From assembly GCA_000697055.1 (NCBI GenBank), contig JNDT01002238.1, positions 113,123 through 177,122 of the forward strand: a DNA stretch of 64,000 bases, written 5' to 3'. This document shows, in pieces, positions 14,401 through 25,210 of the stretch. The DNA is from Saksenaea vasiformis B4078 (lineage: Eukaryota > Mucoromycota > Mucoromycetes > Mucorales > Saksenaeaceae). The first letter of the stretch is position 1. Each line of letters starts with the position of its first letter. A program made the position numbers and the translations under genes. The notes under the pieces were generated by a model. That model made no database searches. It was not told the origin of the DNA and saw only the letters and a list, made by a program, of their open reading frames with translations.

Positions 14401-15110
14401 CTACCACCGCTCCACCAAAACGTCCTTCTGTCTATCGACAGGCCGTAGCATCGCCCCTCGGGTCTCGACGCTCTAGTTTCAAGATATCGTCAGCAGGCGT
14501 TGAGAACCGAATTGCAGCAGCAGGCACAGTGCGGCGCTCCAAGACGCCCACATTGTTCTCGTCCAAGACAGTCGGGCCTTATGTTCCAGATCCCAAAAGT
14601 GAGCTCGATGTGCAGTTGAGCCAAATTATCAACGAAAGTCCCTACCGTATGAAAGTGAAAATGGTTCAGGGTGAAGCTGGTAAATACTGGTTCGGCGAAG
14701 AGCATCCCCGTCTGGTGTACTGCCGTATCCTACCAAGCAAGGTTGTCATGGTTCGCGTAGGTGGAGGATGGGTAGAACTATCAAGGTAAGAAACGATTGA
14801 TTTATCATACCGTCTCTATCATTTTCAGTTGCGCTCATATTATTTTATTTTATTTAGATTTATCAGAGATCATGGTGAAAGCCAAGACTCGCAACACGAC
14901 ATTCCCTCGGGACGGAGTAGTCGCGCTGGCACCCGCGACAGCTTTGATTTTGGTCAGTCCTCTTCTCATACCAATCGATCACGTTCTTCAAGTGGTTATA
15001 TGGACGGTGATCAGTTTGTCCAAATGGATTCTGAAGGCAGGCCCATCCTTATGAAGATGATCAAAGCTGAAGACAGTGCCAAAATACCAACCCGAAGAAA
15101 ATTTACCTAA
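5444..15110 (+). CDS. Giant spectraplakin-like cytoskeletal linker (CH-CH-helical rod-GAS2)
   Basis: Three exons, 5444-6019, 6090-14785 and 14858-15110, join in phase through GT-AG introns of 70 and 72 bp to give 3174 residues. Residues about 67-175 form a first calponin-homology domain (TLTKWVNAQL, then the RDGKRLLKLL core). Residues about 262-378 form a second (LLFWVRIQLEDY, SGLAFCLLIHRHDP). Tandem CH domains bind F-actin. They are followed by about 2600 residues of almost uninterrupted charged helix with spectrin-like Trp/Leu periodicity, then a basic Ser/Pro-rich stretch. A GAS2-related (GAR) domain of microtubule-binding type follows at about 3030-3098, with the hallmark MVRVGGGW; exon 3 completes it with RFIRDHG. 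The tail is Ser/Arg-rich. Seen: domain order and motifs. Inferred: an actin-microtubule cross-linker. No EF-hand pair was recognised before the GAR domain, unlike animal spectraplakins. The start is the first ATG in frame after a pyrimidine-rich leader. Confidence 0.9.
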
Positions 15111-17068
15111 ATCCGTATTCCCCTTCTTTGCATCCAACAAAACATATTCACACAAAAACACATCTATCTTTCTTTATTTGCATTTACAAAATTTAGATTC
15201 TATTTACTTGTTTATCCATACCATAGTAATGCAAAAAAAAAAAAAAAACAAGACACACAGTTTATAAACATACCGCGATCTATCTATCTATCTATTGTTT
15301 TCAGTGTTAAGTCTGTGTGAGTGACAGGCAATGTGTTTGTACATACATATTTTCTTCAAAAAGCAACGTTTTCCATAGTACAGTTCCTGGAAAAAGAATA
15401 GCTGTTGATAAATCAATCGTGACGTTTTTAGATAAGAGTACGCCTAAAGTAAGGGGATAAACATAGTTGCAGGTTAGTCTTGGATCAAAGAAAAAGAAAG
15501 AATGGCGTTCCGGAAAGCAAGATCTCAAAATAATGTTGCTATTTTTCCCTTTTTCTTCATAAAAATTGATCTGATCTCTGAAAACCTTTAGACTCGCTGA
15601 TACCATTCGCGAATTTCTTACCATGACATGCTATCACAGGCATAGCTAGTTCGCTTGTGATAGCAAATGCAATGCATGTAAATCCCTGCGCTGTTCCAAG
15701 TAGGCGATCTTTTTTTTTTTAGAGACATGTATAAAACAGCAACTGCTGATACGTTTGTGCAGGTTGTGTTTAAACTATCCAAAAACAGCATGTTTTACAA
15801 AAAGATTTTTTGCTCGCTATGTCTGGTTAAGTATGTGCTTCACAGATGAACACTTAAAGATATCAAGTGCCTTGGCGATTAGGTTTGTTTATCATGATGG
15901 AAACACAAAAACAGGTTTTACTGGTCCAACTTGAAAGATTAAATTGCAAATCAGCACTATTATCTATTGCTTATGCTATGATGCGGTAAATCATAGAATC
16001 ACAACGCTGTGGTTTGGTCTTACCCCGGACTATCACACAACTTTTTAAGACTTGTTGAAAAATGTGTCAAGTGTATACGTCTGCCTTGATTTGCTTTATA
16101 GAGAACTTGTAATTGGCACGTCCTACTAGACAAAATGAAAGCAATGACCTTTTTTTTTTAAAAAAAAAACGAAATACAACTTTCATTGATTTGCTTTCTT
16201 CTTCAGGATTTTGTTGCCATTTGATGGTTACACCTTAAAATGGTCACCAGCGTGACCGAGCACACACAGACCAAGAGTGAGTGACTCGTTTAGGTTTAAA
16301 TAAGCAAAAGTCAACTTTTGGAAATGACAGTATTTGTCATGCTGTATTAACAAAAATGGTACTGGACTTGGCATGGATAGAGTCAACAAGAGCGGAGTAA
16401 AAGATAGTACAAAGTTTCTATAGAAAGATAGATAGTTTATGTGTAACTGCAGAACTTTCCTATCGTCACTTTTTTAATACGAGAGGGCCCCGGGAATTGA
16501 CTTTTATAGCGTTTGTACAAACATTCATCTTTGGGTAAATCACATTCATAGGAAAATTTATCTATGAATTGTTCACCAATCCCAAACTGTGTTACCTTAT
16601 CCAAGTTGTGCCAGTTCTCTGGAATTCCCTGTCAACTTTTTGTTCAAAATAGATAACGAAAAGATGTTTTCTTTTTTTTTTTTATGATACAAGTTAAAAG
16701 GAATAAGAACAAGAAACTATTACAAGGCGCCGAAAGAAAAAAAAGAGAGCTTTTCCTTTTTTTTGTTTGTCTTCTTTTTTTTTTTTGAACGAAACCATAG
16801 CGACAACATAATGGGGCTTAGAGAAAGAAAAAAAAAACATGACAGTGCGAAAAGAAAAAAAAATGTAAGAGAGAAAACAAAGTTTGCATGAAAGCGAAAC
16901 AAGGAAGGTGGAGGAGTGGGGTAAGAGAGACCAGGGGAAAGGAAAGGGGAAACATATACAGCGCATAGCGAGAAAGAGAGGGAAAGAGAGAGAGAGTAAT
17001 GAGAGGGAAAGGTAAGTTGTAGTCGTCGAAATAGAAGAAAGCAAGAAGTCAGAATGGGGGGGTTTTTT
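15111..17068. other. Convergent intergenic region
   Basis: Lies between the 3' ends of two convergent genes. It contains A/T homopolymers, a 17-A tract near 15232-15248 and an ATCT microsatellite near 15278-15295. The stretch 16670-17060 is very purine-rich on the plus strand and is probably the 3' UTR region of the CSL gene. No coding region is supported; a 116-codon minus frame there is low-complexity Ser/Phe/Lys. Confidence 0.6.
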
Positions 17069-20000
17069 TTAGAAGGAATAGAACATGCCTGTTCGATAGA
17101 CTATTCCGTCTCCTCGAACAAGTAATAAAGGTACTTTTCTTCGCATACCATCTTCCTCTACCATTACCGTTGGACTGTTCATTAACCCTTGAATATCGGG
17201 AATTGTGCAGAGTAATGATTCACGCGATTTATGTTCGGTATGTTGAGCTCGTACATCGCCAAACCATACTGCCAAGTCGCGTGTTAGATTGTCTCCAGAG
17301 AGGGTCAGCATGGGGTTTGTAGCACCGCCAGCGGCGCATAATTGGGAAATCGTAGGAAAAGGCGCAATGGGCGAGACAGTAACTTCTGCTTCTTCTTCTT
17401 CACCAAAGGGTGTGTCCAGTCCGTCGGAAGGCGAAGGTGTCCAAAAGGTATAGGTTGCGCAGTCTGTACCAACGATAGTCCAAACAGCCGCATCGGATAC
17501 ATCTTCGGTCCAACACGCACCATCTGCTTGGTTCATATCGTTACTATTACTTCCTGTGCTACTACTGCAACTACCACGTCGATGATGATCAGAAAGGGAG
17601 TGGCGACGTCGATCGATGCAGATATCATTGAAGGAATTGACACGGCGGCGATGCTTATTATTATTATTATTATTCAGACCACTGGTTATTCTGGGCGGGA
17701 AGGCCATGTGTTTCTCGGTATCGCACGAGACGCGTCGTTTGCGTAGAACTTTACCCTCTGGCGATACAACGGATACAAGGTCAGATGGTACAAAGTTGTT
17801 GTTGTGCAGCTGATCTGTCCACGGCGACAAGGGCGGCATCATCGTACTATGTGTTGTTGGATCGGCAACCATGGCAGAAGAAGGACGTTGTTGACGGGTT
17901 GAGATAAATGTACGTGGCCCTGTGGTTTTGTACATGCCGACAATATCGTTCAAGCATGCCAAATAGGTGACGGGCTGACAGGCTTGGGGAAGTGTCCAAT
18001 CCTGGTGATGATGCATTGTCATGTTGGATCCCGAGGCATGATTACGATGTGCCATAGAAGGATCCTGCACAATTTGAAAGGCTATTTTGTGTAATTGCGA
18101 TACAGGATCACCGAGTGTTTCATCACCACATTCACCACCTGCCGTCATTCCCTCCACATGATTCCCTCCCAGGGCCATACTTCCTTTGTCGATCTTTCGA
18201 ATGACCATAACAGGACTAACCAAACCCGTCGTAACGCATTGAAGCACCACAGGCTGATTGTAATGAATAGCGACAGGATGTGAAGAAGCGGTCGTCTGCA
18301 TGGCGATGGCAGGCGGTGGAGGAAAATGAGGATTGGATGGATTGACCCGGGAAGTACTATTATCGGGAGCACGCGAAGTATCGACAATCCAAATGACAAA
18401 TGGATCCCAGGATCCCGTCCGAGCAACGAAACAGGTGCCAGTACCATTGTTATTGTTATTGCTGTTATTTTTGGTCGTTGTCGATCCTGCCTGACCGTTA
18501 AAAACACCAAGATACTTGGTAGAAACCGTCTGAGATCGAATGCGGTTGAAAAGCGAGATCGTCGTACCGTGATGGATACATACTTTTTTTTTTTTGTGAA
18601 GGAAAGGTAAAAAAAAAAAAACGGTTACATTTTTTCTTTTTTCTTTTTTTAACAAGGACAAGAAAAAAAAGAAAAGAAAAGAAAACTCACGTTCAACGTT
18701 TTTGACGCTTTGGCGTTTTTTGCTTGGTTTACTGATCACCTTGATACTTTTGCTTGACAATGTGCCGAAGGGAAGACCGTTTCCGAGTTGCACGTTCACC
18801 AAGACTTCGACCCGTTTTCGTTTTTCGTCGGCATCATTGATATGAAGTTGTTTTGAAACGCACTTGCCTACGATGTCGGCAGGGGCTGCATGGTTGATGG
18901 ATGCTGAGCAATCCAGAATGGAACCAGAGGATGTGTACCACTCGAGGACACCTGTTTGATTGGTTGCTTCCCCAGAGATATGAATCGTCAGTTTAGGAGG
19001 ATTGGCAGGTTTAGATGAATCATTTGATTCCATCCACCAAGAAGATCCCATAAACAGCGTCGTTGGTGGTGGGCACAAGAATCTTTTTTTTTTTTTGAAA
19101 ATAGCAAAAATGAGCTTAGGAAGATTCTTTTCGGTTGCTATCCTGTTTTGTCCTTACCTTTTTTCGGTACCATAGCTTTTTTGTGCAACTCTACTGGTCA
19201 TGATCATTATCGTACGTTCACCTGCGCGTAGAGGATCATCACATAAAAGATACTGCTGGATCAAGGGTTTTAACTTGGAAGCACTATGAATGCCTTGAAG
19301 CATACGTGCGTCGGTGAGATGTTTGGTTACTGTTGTTGTTGTAGTAAAGGTCCATGTATCTTGAGATGGATTTTCATTTTCATCTTCTTCAGGGATGGTT
19401 GCTTGAAGTGAATCGAAAGTACAGGGTTGCATTGGAGTGATGGGTGGTGAGGGGGAGGAAGAGGACATGGTATTGGAAGAGGGTGAATGGGGAAAGGGAG
19501 AAGTTGAATGACTTGAAGAATGACGGCGTCGTAAAGCAGTGTTGGCATCGACATACCACGTTGTCATGGATTGTCTGTCATTCGAAATGGCAGCAGGTGT
19601 GACGGTTGCAGGATGAGTGAGTAGTGGCATGATATCATCATGTAATGTCTGCAGAGGATCGTTGGTATGCGTATGTGGGATACCGCCGGGAAAGTTTGTG
19701 TTGTCGGAGATATCCATAGGCAAGAACTGCTGCTGTTGTTGCTGCGTGTCTTTGTCATCGTCTGCATTGAGTGACTTTAAAAAGCTTGGCGAGAAAAAAA
19801 AGGAATTGGTTGTTGTAGATGGAACAGCGGAAACAGTACTACGACGACGATGATGATGTTCAGACCATGGCGAATCCAATAATTGCATCAGTTCGGTATC
19901 CCAAGAACGTAAATCATATTCTTGTTTTACTACAGTATGGTCCAATTCGGCCACAGCAACTGAATGACGACGAGACGCAGAACCAGGATGATGATGCATT

Positions 20001-20272
20001 TGTACTTCGATTGGTGCAGAGGAAGGTACATGACAAAACGTGGAGTTGGCAGCGGCTGCAAATTCATTTGATTGATCTAACGAAGTAAATACAGGATCAA
20101 AGCTGAAAGACATATTTCCTGTTAATGGATCATTGGGTTGTTGATGGTATAACAAAGGAGATGACGGTGGCGATGGATTTACAAAATCAGAAAAGGTACT
20201 ACAATCAGGTTTTCTTTTACGTGAACTTGGTATTTCATCCGTAGTACTACTACAATGAATAGATGCAGACAT
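17069..20272 (-). CDS. CSL-family transcription factor (RBPJ/Su(H)/Cbf11-like)
   Basis: Read on the minus strand: exon 1 20272-19158, exon 2 19082-18691, exon 3 18582-17069 (1006 residues), with introns of 75 and 108 bp in phase. The first join rebuilds the LAG1 DNA-binding signature VAQKSYGTEKRFLCPPP. The Lag1/RHR-N domain continues with SKPSKKRQSVKN, then LCIHHGTTISLFNRIRSQTV, which marks the start of the beta-trefoil domain. The trefoil holds long Asn/Gly-rich insertions. A C-terminal IPT/TIG fold ends the protein (FPTISQL to the last residues). The first 360 residues are Ser/Pro/Gln-rich and look disordered. Known of the family: CSL proteins bind GTGGGAA-type sites. Fungal members act without Notch and regulate cell-cycle, adhesion and lipid genes in fission yeast. 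Class F1 versus F2 cannot be settled by eye; the long N-terminus and insertions hint at F2. It is divergent from the KICS2 homologue. Confidence 0.9.
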
Positions 20273-21447
20273 CTTTTTAAAAACAAGGAAAAAAAATCGC
20301 CAGCGACAAAAGAGAAGAAGGAGGAAATTGAGTAAAAAAAAAAAAGCGAAAGTAAAGAAAAAGTGAGAGAGAGAAACAGAAAGGAAAAAAAAGAGGCGTA
20401 GCGCGCTTTGTTTCTTTAATCCTCAAAAGATGTGACACAAAGTCCATCAGTCGCATTGGTTTGTAAGAACTCCATTTTTTTTTTAAAAAAAAAAAAAAGG
20501 TTTGAAGCGCCCCCACACACATACACAACACATATACACACATGTATATAACATAACACATACACTCTTACATAAAACCCCTCAACTGGCTCCCCCTTTT
20601 CTTCTTCTATTCTTCTTTATGTACATAAATATACATCAAAAGGTAATGATCAACAATTTATAACACGAATGAATTGACTTTAGAAAAGTGCCACATGATT
20701 ACCTTCATATCTGCCAGCTGATAACACTAAAAACTCCGCGTGTCTCCCCACCTTTGTTTCCTTTTTGTATGGTACAATCTACACTTTGTCCTCCCTTCCC
20801 TTCTCCCCTCTTTCGCCTTCCCCCTTTTTTTTTGTGTATGTGTTGGACAAAAAGGTTATACAAAAAAAAACCCCTTGTTCTTTCATCCTCTCTTTTTATT
20901 TTAGTACGCCGACTTAATTCCAAACACTTAAAAACAAACTGTTAGCGTACCATAGCTGTTGTTAAATTGTGCTACATTGCCACACTTTCATATTTTTTTT
21001 TTTTTTGCATGATTCTATACCACCTGCGCACAAAGGAAAAAAAGACCCGTATCAACAACCGAAAGGAAGAAGGTTTTCATTCGCAGCTTAATCTACGTCA
21101 GATTGCATCAAAAAACGGATTGCGCGCTCATAGAAAAAAAAAACAAGTGTGACTTTTTCATGTTCTTTTTTTGATCAAATGACATAACATCGTTTAATTC
21201 ATGCATCTGTCAAAGGTGGAGAGAGGGATATGAGACAGGTCCATTTTCGCGCTATCGTTGGATGGTTTCTTTATTGTCATTGTATGCTGACACACTATCA
21301 CTTTGCATAGAATATATCTGCATTGCATAACTTGAAGCAAACAACATAAGAAAGAATGACAAATCACCTCAAGTCACTCGCAGCACCTAAATTTTTGGTT
21401 GGTTGGCTTGTCTTTTTCATTTTTTTTTTTGTTATTTCACCAACACA
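20273..21447. other. Divergent intergenic region between CSL and KICS2 genes
   Basis: About 1.2 kb separating two start codons in opposite directions, so it should carry both promoters. It holds a CA/TA-rich stretch near 20511-20571 and several A or T runs. No gene is seen. Short frames here are low-complexity. Confidence 0.6.
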
Positions 21448-23216
21448 ATGAGTAATGACGATTTGTGTGAAGATTGTCTCAAGGCTTTAGGTGCATTTGA
21501 CTATACTGCTGCGAATAAGCTCGCCACTTCTTTTATGAGAGTAAGCTATCTCATGTTGAAAATAAGATAAACAAAAAAAAATGAGATTAGGTGTACCAAC
21601 CACTCGGCAATCTGCTCATCAAACTGAGTAATTGTGAAAGTCTGTACACACAATTGTCTTTTATGAAACCTAAATGGTTCATGAGAAAGGATGCTGTAAG
21701 TTACTACTGCCTTACCTGCATCTCCGCGAGAAAAGTTATTCATATCTTTTTTTTTTTGTCTTCAGCTTTTAAATCCGTTGTACACTTATTTAGCAGACGA
21801 GATTGCTAGAGAAATCTCTCTCTTGGAAAATAGTACGATACCAAATGCTCAGGATAAAGCCATGTTGTTCGATGTCATGGTTGCCTTGATTGAATTATGC
21901 AAAGCCAGACAAACTTTAATCAACATGTCAGTAAACAACAAGGGGGAAATGCTCTGCGTTTCAGCTGAAACTATTTTCTTTTTTTTTTTCTATCAATAGC
22001 TACCAGTCCATTGCAGCTCAATCCTCTGAAACAATGACGGACGATCTTACTACTCTTTTGGATACATGTGAAAAAGCACAACTAGACCAACGATTAAATT
22101 TACTGGGCATTGGCGTTCATAAAGAGATTCGTATTTTATCCACTCTTTTAAAAGCGCGGGAAGCCATCACAGACTATGCATACCAAGATGCATGCATCGC
22201 ATTGTTTACCTGCAAGCAAGTCCTAACTGAGTGGAAGAGATTGTGTCAGATGCAGGACTTTCCAAAGGTGAAAACGAAAACTTTTTTTTTTTTGAAAGGA
22301 ATGCGATTTCCAATGACAATTTAGAAGTCGTCCGCTCGGAGTGAAGAAACAAGAGAGAACTCGACCTGGCGATTTACCCTCTTTGGGAGTACTTCCGAAG
22401 TAAAGATCCAACACATCCCCGAATACCCGACATGAATAACAAATTATTAGAATCAAAAACAAGGCGATAGCTGGCCACATACCATCCGCTGGCAAGCAAA
22501 ATACCTTGATAATCTCACTGCGAAATCAACCCTCTACTTTAATACCATCTTGTTACCAAAAGAGAGTATCGTGAGTGAAGATGATCCTGAAAAATCCCTA
22601 TGGAAAGGAATCAAAATTGATTATCACGACCAGTATGTTGTTCCCCATCCTCTTCATTGGTATGTCCAACTCAACCCCCCCGCCCCTCCTTCTCTTTTAT
22701 TATTTTACTAGGATATGCACATTTAGGAGACGTTTCGGTGCTCACAGCATCGGTTTGGTCTATGAAGTATCCCCCACCGTTCCGTTTCAGCCACAAGGCT
22801 ATGTTTGCTCCAGTACCTCCTATGAAGCGCCACAGGGTATCCACTCCTTCCCCTTCGTTTACTGCCATCCCAACGTAAGTTCCACCCCTCATCTCTTTTT
22901 TTTTCTTCTTTACCTTGACTCATCGTCGTTATTTCTCCTGAAGCAACCACCCAAAGATCATTTGCCAAATATTATTTCCATTATCCAAGGATGCAAAAAC
23001 AAATTGGCCGATCGAAAAGGACCTCCGGTCCATTTCTTCGATAACAAGATCGCAAGTACATACTATCTAATGCGTGTGGACGAACATGTTGTGATGGTTA
23101 TCATTTACCTGGATCGCCATGTGCATTGCGAACCGACAACGGCCGAGTTTATGACAAAAATTGTTACTTCTTTACGTGGATCGTCTGTTATTGGCGAACT
23201 GGTCAGAATGGATTAA
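21448..23216 (+). CDS. KICS2: KICSTOR subunit KICS2 (C12orf66) homologue
   Basis: Eight exons: 21448-21540, 21591-21695, 21766-21926, 22000-22267, 22325-22399, 22451-22659, 22712-22874 and 22944-23216. They join in phase to 448 residues, close to the 445 of human KICS2. Family resemblance runs the whole length: the helical N-terminal half, the W-P-H...AKSTLYF segment in exon 6, FGAHSIGLVYEV across the exon 6/7 join, YEAPQGIHSFP in exon 7, and PNIISII...VHFFDNKIASTYYL in exon 8. In animals KICS2 works with KPTN, ITFG2 and SZT2 to tether GATOR1 to the lysosome and restrain mTORC1 when nutrients are scarce; a vacuolar role here is inferred. The exon 3/4 join uses a GTCAGT donor. A GTAAAC donor 4 bases later with another acceptor would also keep frame, but it loses a tyrosine that aligns with the family. 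Confidence 0.88.
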
Positions 23217-23553
23217 CTTGGTTAGGAACGCTCTTGTTGGATGTGTGTGCTCCACACACACACACAGTCCCCCAACCTGTCAAGATCGTCTCGCCTTGTC
23301 TCATCTTCCATTTATCTTTTTAGGGAGGAAAAGGAACATTTTGCAAAAAGTCCATCTTAAAATGTGTGTACATGCCAAATGTTAGTAGTCTGTGATGAAA
23401 TTCTATGGCATTTGTTGAAAACAAAACTGTTATCTTGGGGTAAAGAATTCAAAATCACGGAAGGTTTAAATAGAACAGTAACAGGCGATAAAATATGAAA
23501 TCAACGCTATATCTCTCTTTTGTGATCTTATCCCAAAAAAAAAAAAATTAATC
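23217..23553. other. Short intergenic spacer
   Basis: Follows the KICS2 stop codon and leads to the secreted repeat protein. It contains a short CA run near 23254-23267 and a 13-A tract just before the next start codon. Nothing else is seen. Confidence 0.6.
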
Positions 23554-24753
23554 ATGCGTCTCACTCTTGCTGCTATTGCCGCTGCCATCTTGGGACAGTA
23601 TGCCTTTGCTGCTCCGACCGTGTCCAGCTCATCTGCCATGGCCGCCCCCTCCTCTTCCTCTATGCCCTCGCGCGTAGCACATCTCAACGAAAAACGCGAT
23701 ATCGTTGCCTTCTTCAAGAACATGGTTTACGGTCCCGTTCCCGCCAGCAGCAGTATGAGCGGCAGCTACGTTGCCTCCGCATCCGCTACCCCCAGCTCTG
23801 TACGTATGAACAAGCGTAGTGAACCAGTGCCCTCGAAAGGACTTGCCGCTGCCGTCGCTGCCGCCCTCGACAACCGTCGTAAAGTGAACACAGAACTCAA
23901 TGAGTTTTTGGAAGAACACCCAAATACAGCTGAAGAACTTTCCAATGAAGTCATGATCCTACGAGATCACCTCTCCAGCGCCTACATGGCCTCTTCCGCT
24001 TCTAGCGTCCCTAAACCATCGCGTGCTGCCCAAGTCCAGAAACGTAGCATGGCTCCCGCTAGCTCAGCTGCTCCCGCCGCTACCCCCTCCAATGCCTCGG
24101 GCATGCAAGCCATCGTCTTGGCTGCTTTGGAAAACCGTCGCAAGGCCAACGGTAATCTCGATGCCTATCTCAACCAAAACCCCCAACTAGCTTCTCAGAT
24201 CTCAGATGAGATGCTTATTCTGAAGAACCATTTGTCGTCTGCCTACGGTACATCTGCTGCTGCTGCTTCTACTGCTGCTCCCCAAGCAACACCTTCCCCA
24301 CGTAAGCAAAAGCGTGCTGTCGCTGAACCAAAGCCAAACGAGAAATTGCACGCCGCTGTAGCAGCTACCTTGGAGCCCCGCCGCAAGGCAAACCGTGAGC
24401 TTAACTCTTTCCTTGAGCAAAACCCACAGGCACCAGAACAATTGTCCAAGGAAATTGCTGGTTTCAAACAAGATCTTGTTGACTTCCTCAGCTCCTCCGC
24501 TGCTCCTACACCTAGCATGCGTTTCTCTAAGCGCGCACTAGCCACTCCCTCGGCTTCTGTCTCCAAGGCTTCCAAGGCCCCCAAGGCATCCAAGTCCGCA
24601 GTTTCCAAGGCTGCCGCACAGGCTACGCATTCTGTCAAATTGACAGAAGCCGAACCCGAGATGCCAGAGGATACTCTCTTTAATGACACTGATCTCTGGA
24701 CCGAAGACGAATTATTGGACAAAGAATGGAAGGGTTTCAACTGGGCAGAATAG
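23554..24753 (+). CDS. Secreted Kex2-type repeat precursor (Ala/Ser-rich)
   Basis: Single exon, 399 residues. Residues 1-19 form a clear signal peptide (MRLTLAAIAAAILGQYAFA, then APT). The mature part has Lys-Arg dibasic sites ending at about residues 48, 88, 164, 254 and 327, each following an Ala/Ser/Pro-rich linker. Between them lie three related helical units at about 96-143, 184-231 and 264-311. Each has an AA-x-LENRRKAN core, then L-x-x-FL-x-x-NP and a final LKNHLSSAY-like end. The C-terminus is acidic with several Trp. The pattern is that of fungal Kex2-processed repeat proteins, in which the Golgi protease cleaves after KR to release similar peptides. Processing is inferred, not seen. 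It could instead be a cell-wall or secreted structural protein with incidental dibasic sites. No GPI signal is evident. Codon use is strongly biased (GCT/GCC, AAG), suggesting high expression. Confidence 0.85.
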   Translation: MRLTLAAIAAAILGQYAFAAPTVSSSSAMAAPSSSSMPSRVAHLNEKRDIVAFFKNMVYGPVPASSSMSGSYVASASATPSSVRMNKRSEPVPSKGLAAAVAAALDNRRKVNTELNEFLEEHPNTAEELSNEVMILRDHLSSAYMASSASSVPKPSRAAQVQKRSMAPASSAAPAATPSNASGMQAIVLAALENRRKANGNLDAYLNQNPQLASQISDEMLILKNHLSSAYGTSAAAASTAAPQATPSPRKQKRAVAEPKPNEKLHAAVAATLEPRRKANRELNSFLEQNPQAPEQLSKEIAGFKQDLVDFLSSSAAPTPSMRFSKRALATPSASVSKASKAPKASKSAVSKAAAQATHSVKLTEAEPEMPEDTLFNDTDLWTEDELLDKEWKGFNWAE

Positions 24754-25210
24754 ATCACCTTTGTTTGCATGTTTTCTTTTTTGACCGAAAGAGATTATTA
24801 TTAAAAAAACGGAATCATCGTAAATAGCAGGATCAGCTTGTCATTTAAGCCCATTGTCTAACATATTTTACGGGCTCTCAACCCATGATTACGCCATGCG
24901 TCTAGTAGTAAGCATTCCAACTTCTCTTGGGAAAACAGTCGAATGAAAACTTTTTTCGTTGTAATAGATGTGAACTTAATGCAAATGCTAATGATATATG
25001 ATAAAAAAAGAACGAAGAAAGGGAAAAAAAAATAAATTATGCCAACGTTTGAAGCTACATAGGAAGAAAGTATGTAAGCACAACAATGACGACGTATGCC
25101 TACTTTTTTTTTCTTTTTTTTTTTTACCAGAGCAAGGATGGTATCAATGGAATGAGAAATACGGTCATTTTCGAGCACAAAGGAAAACCGAATTTGACGT
25201 GTCTGGTCAA
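24754..25210. other. Convergent 3' flank
   Basis: A/T-rich spacer between the stop codons of two convergent genes, with several A and T runs (for example near 25104-25126). No coding region is supported. Confidence 0.6.
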
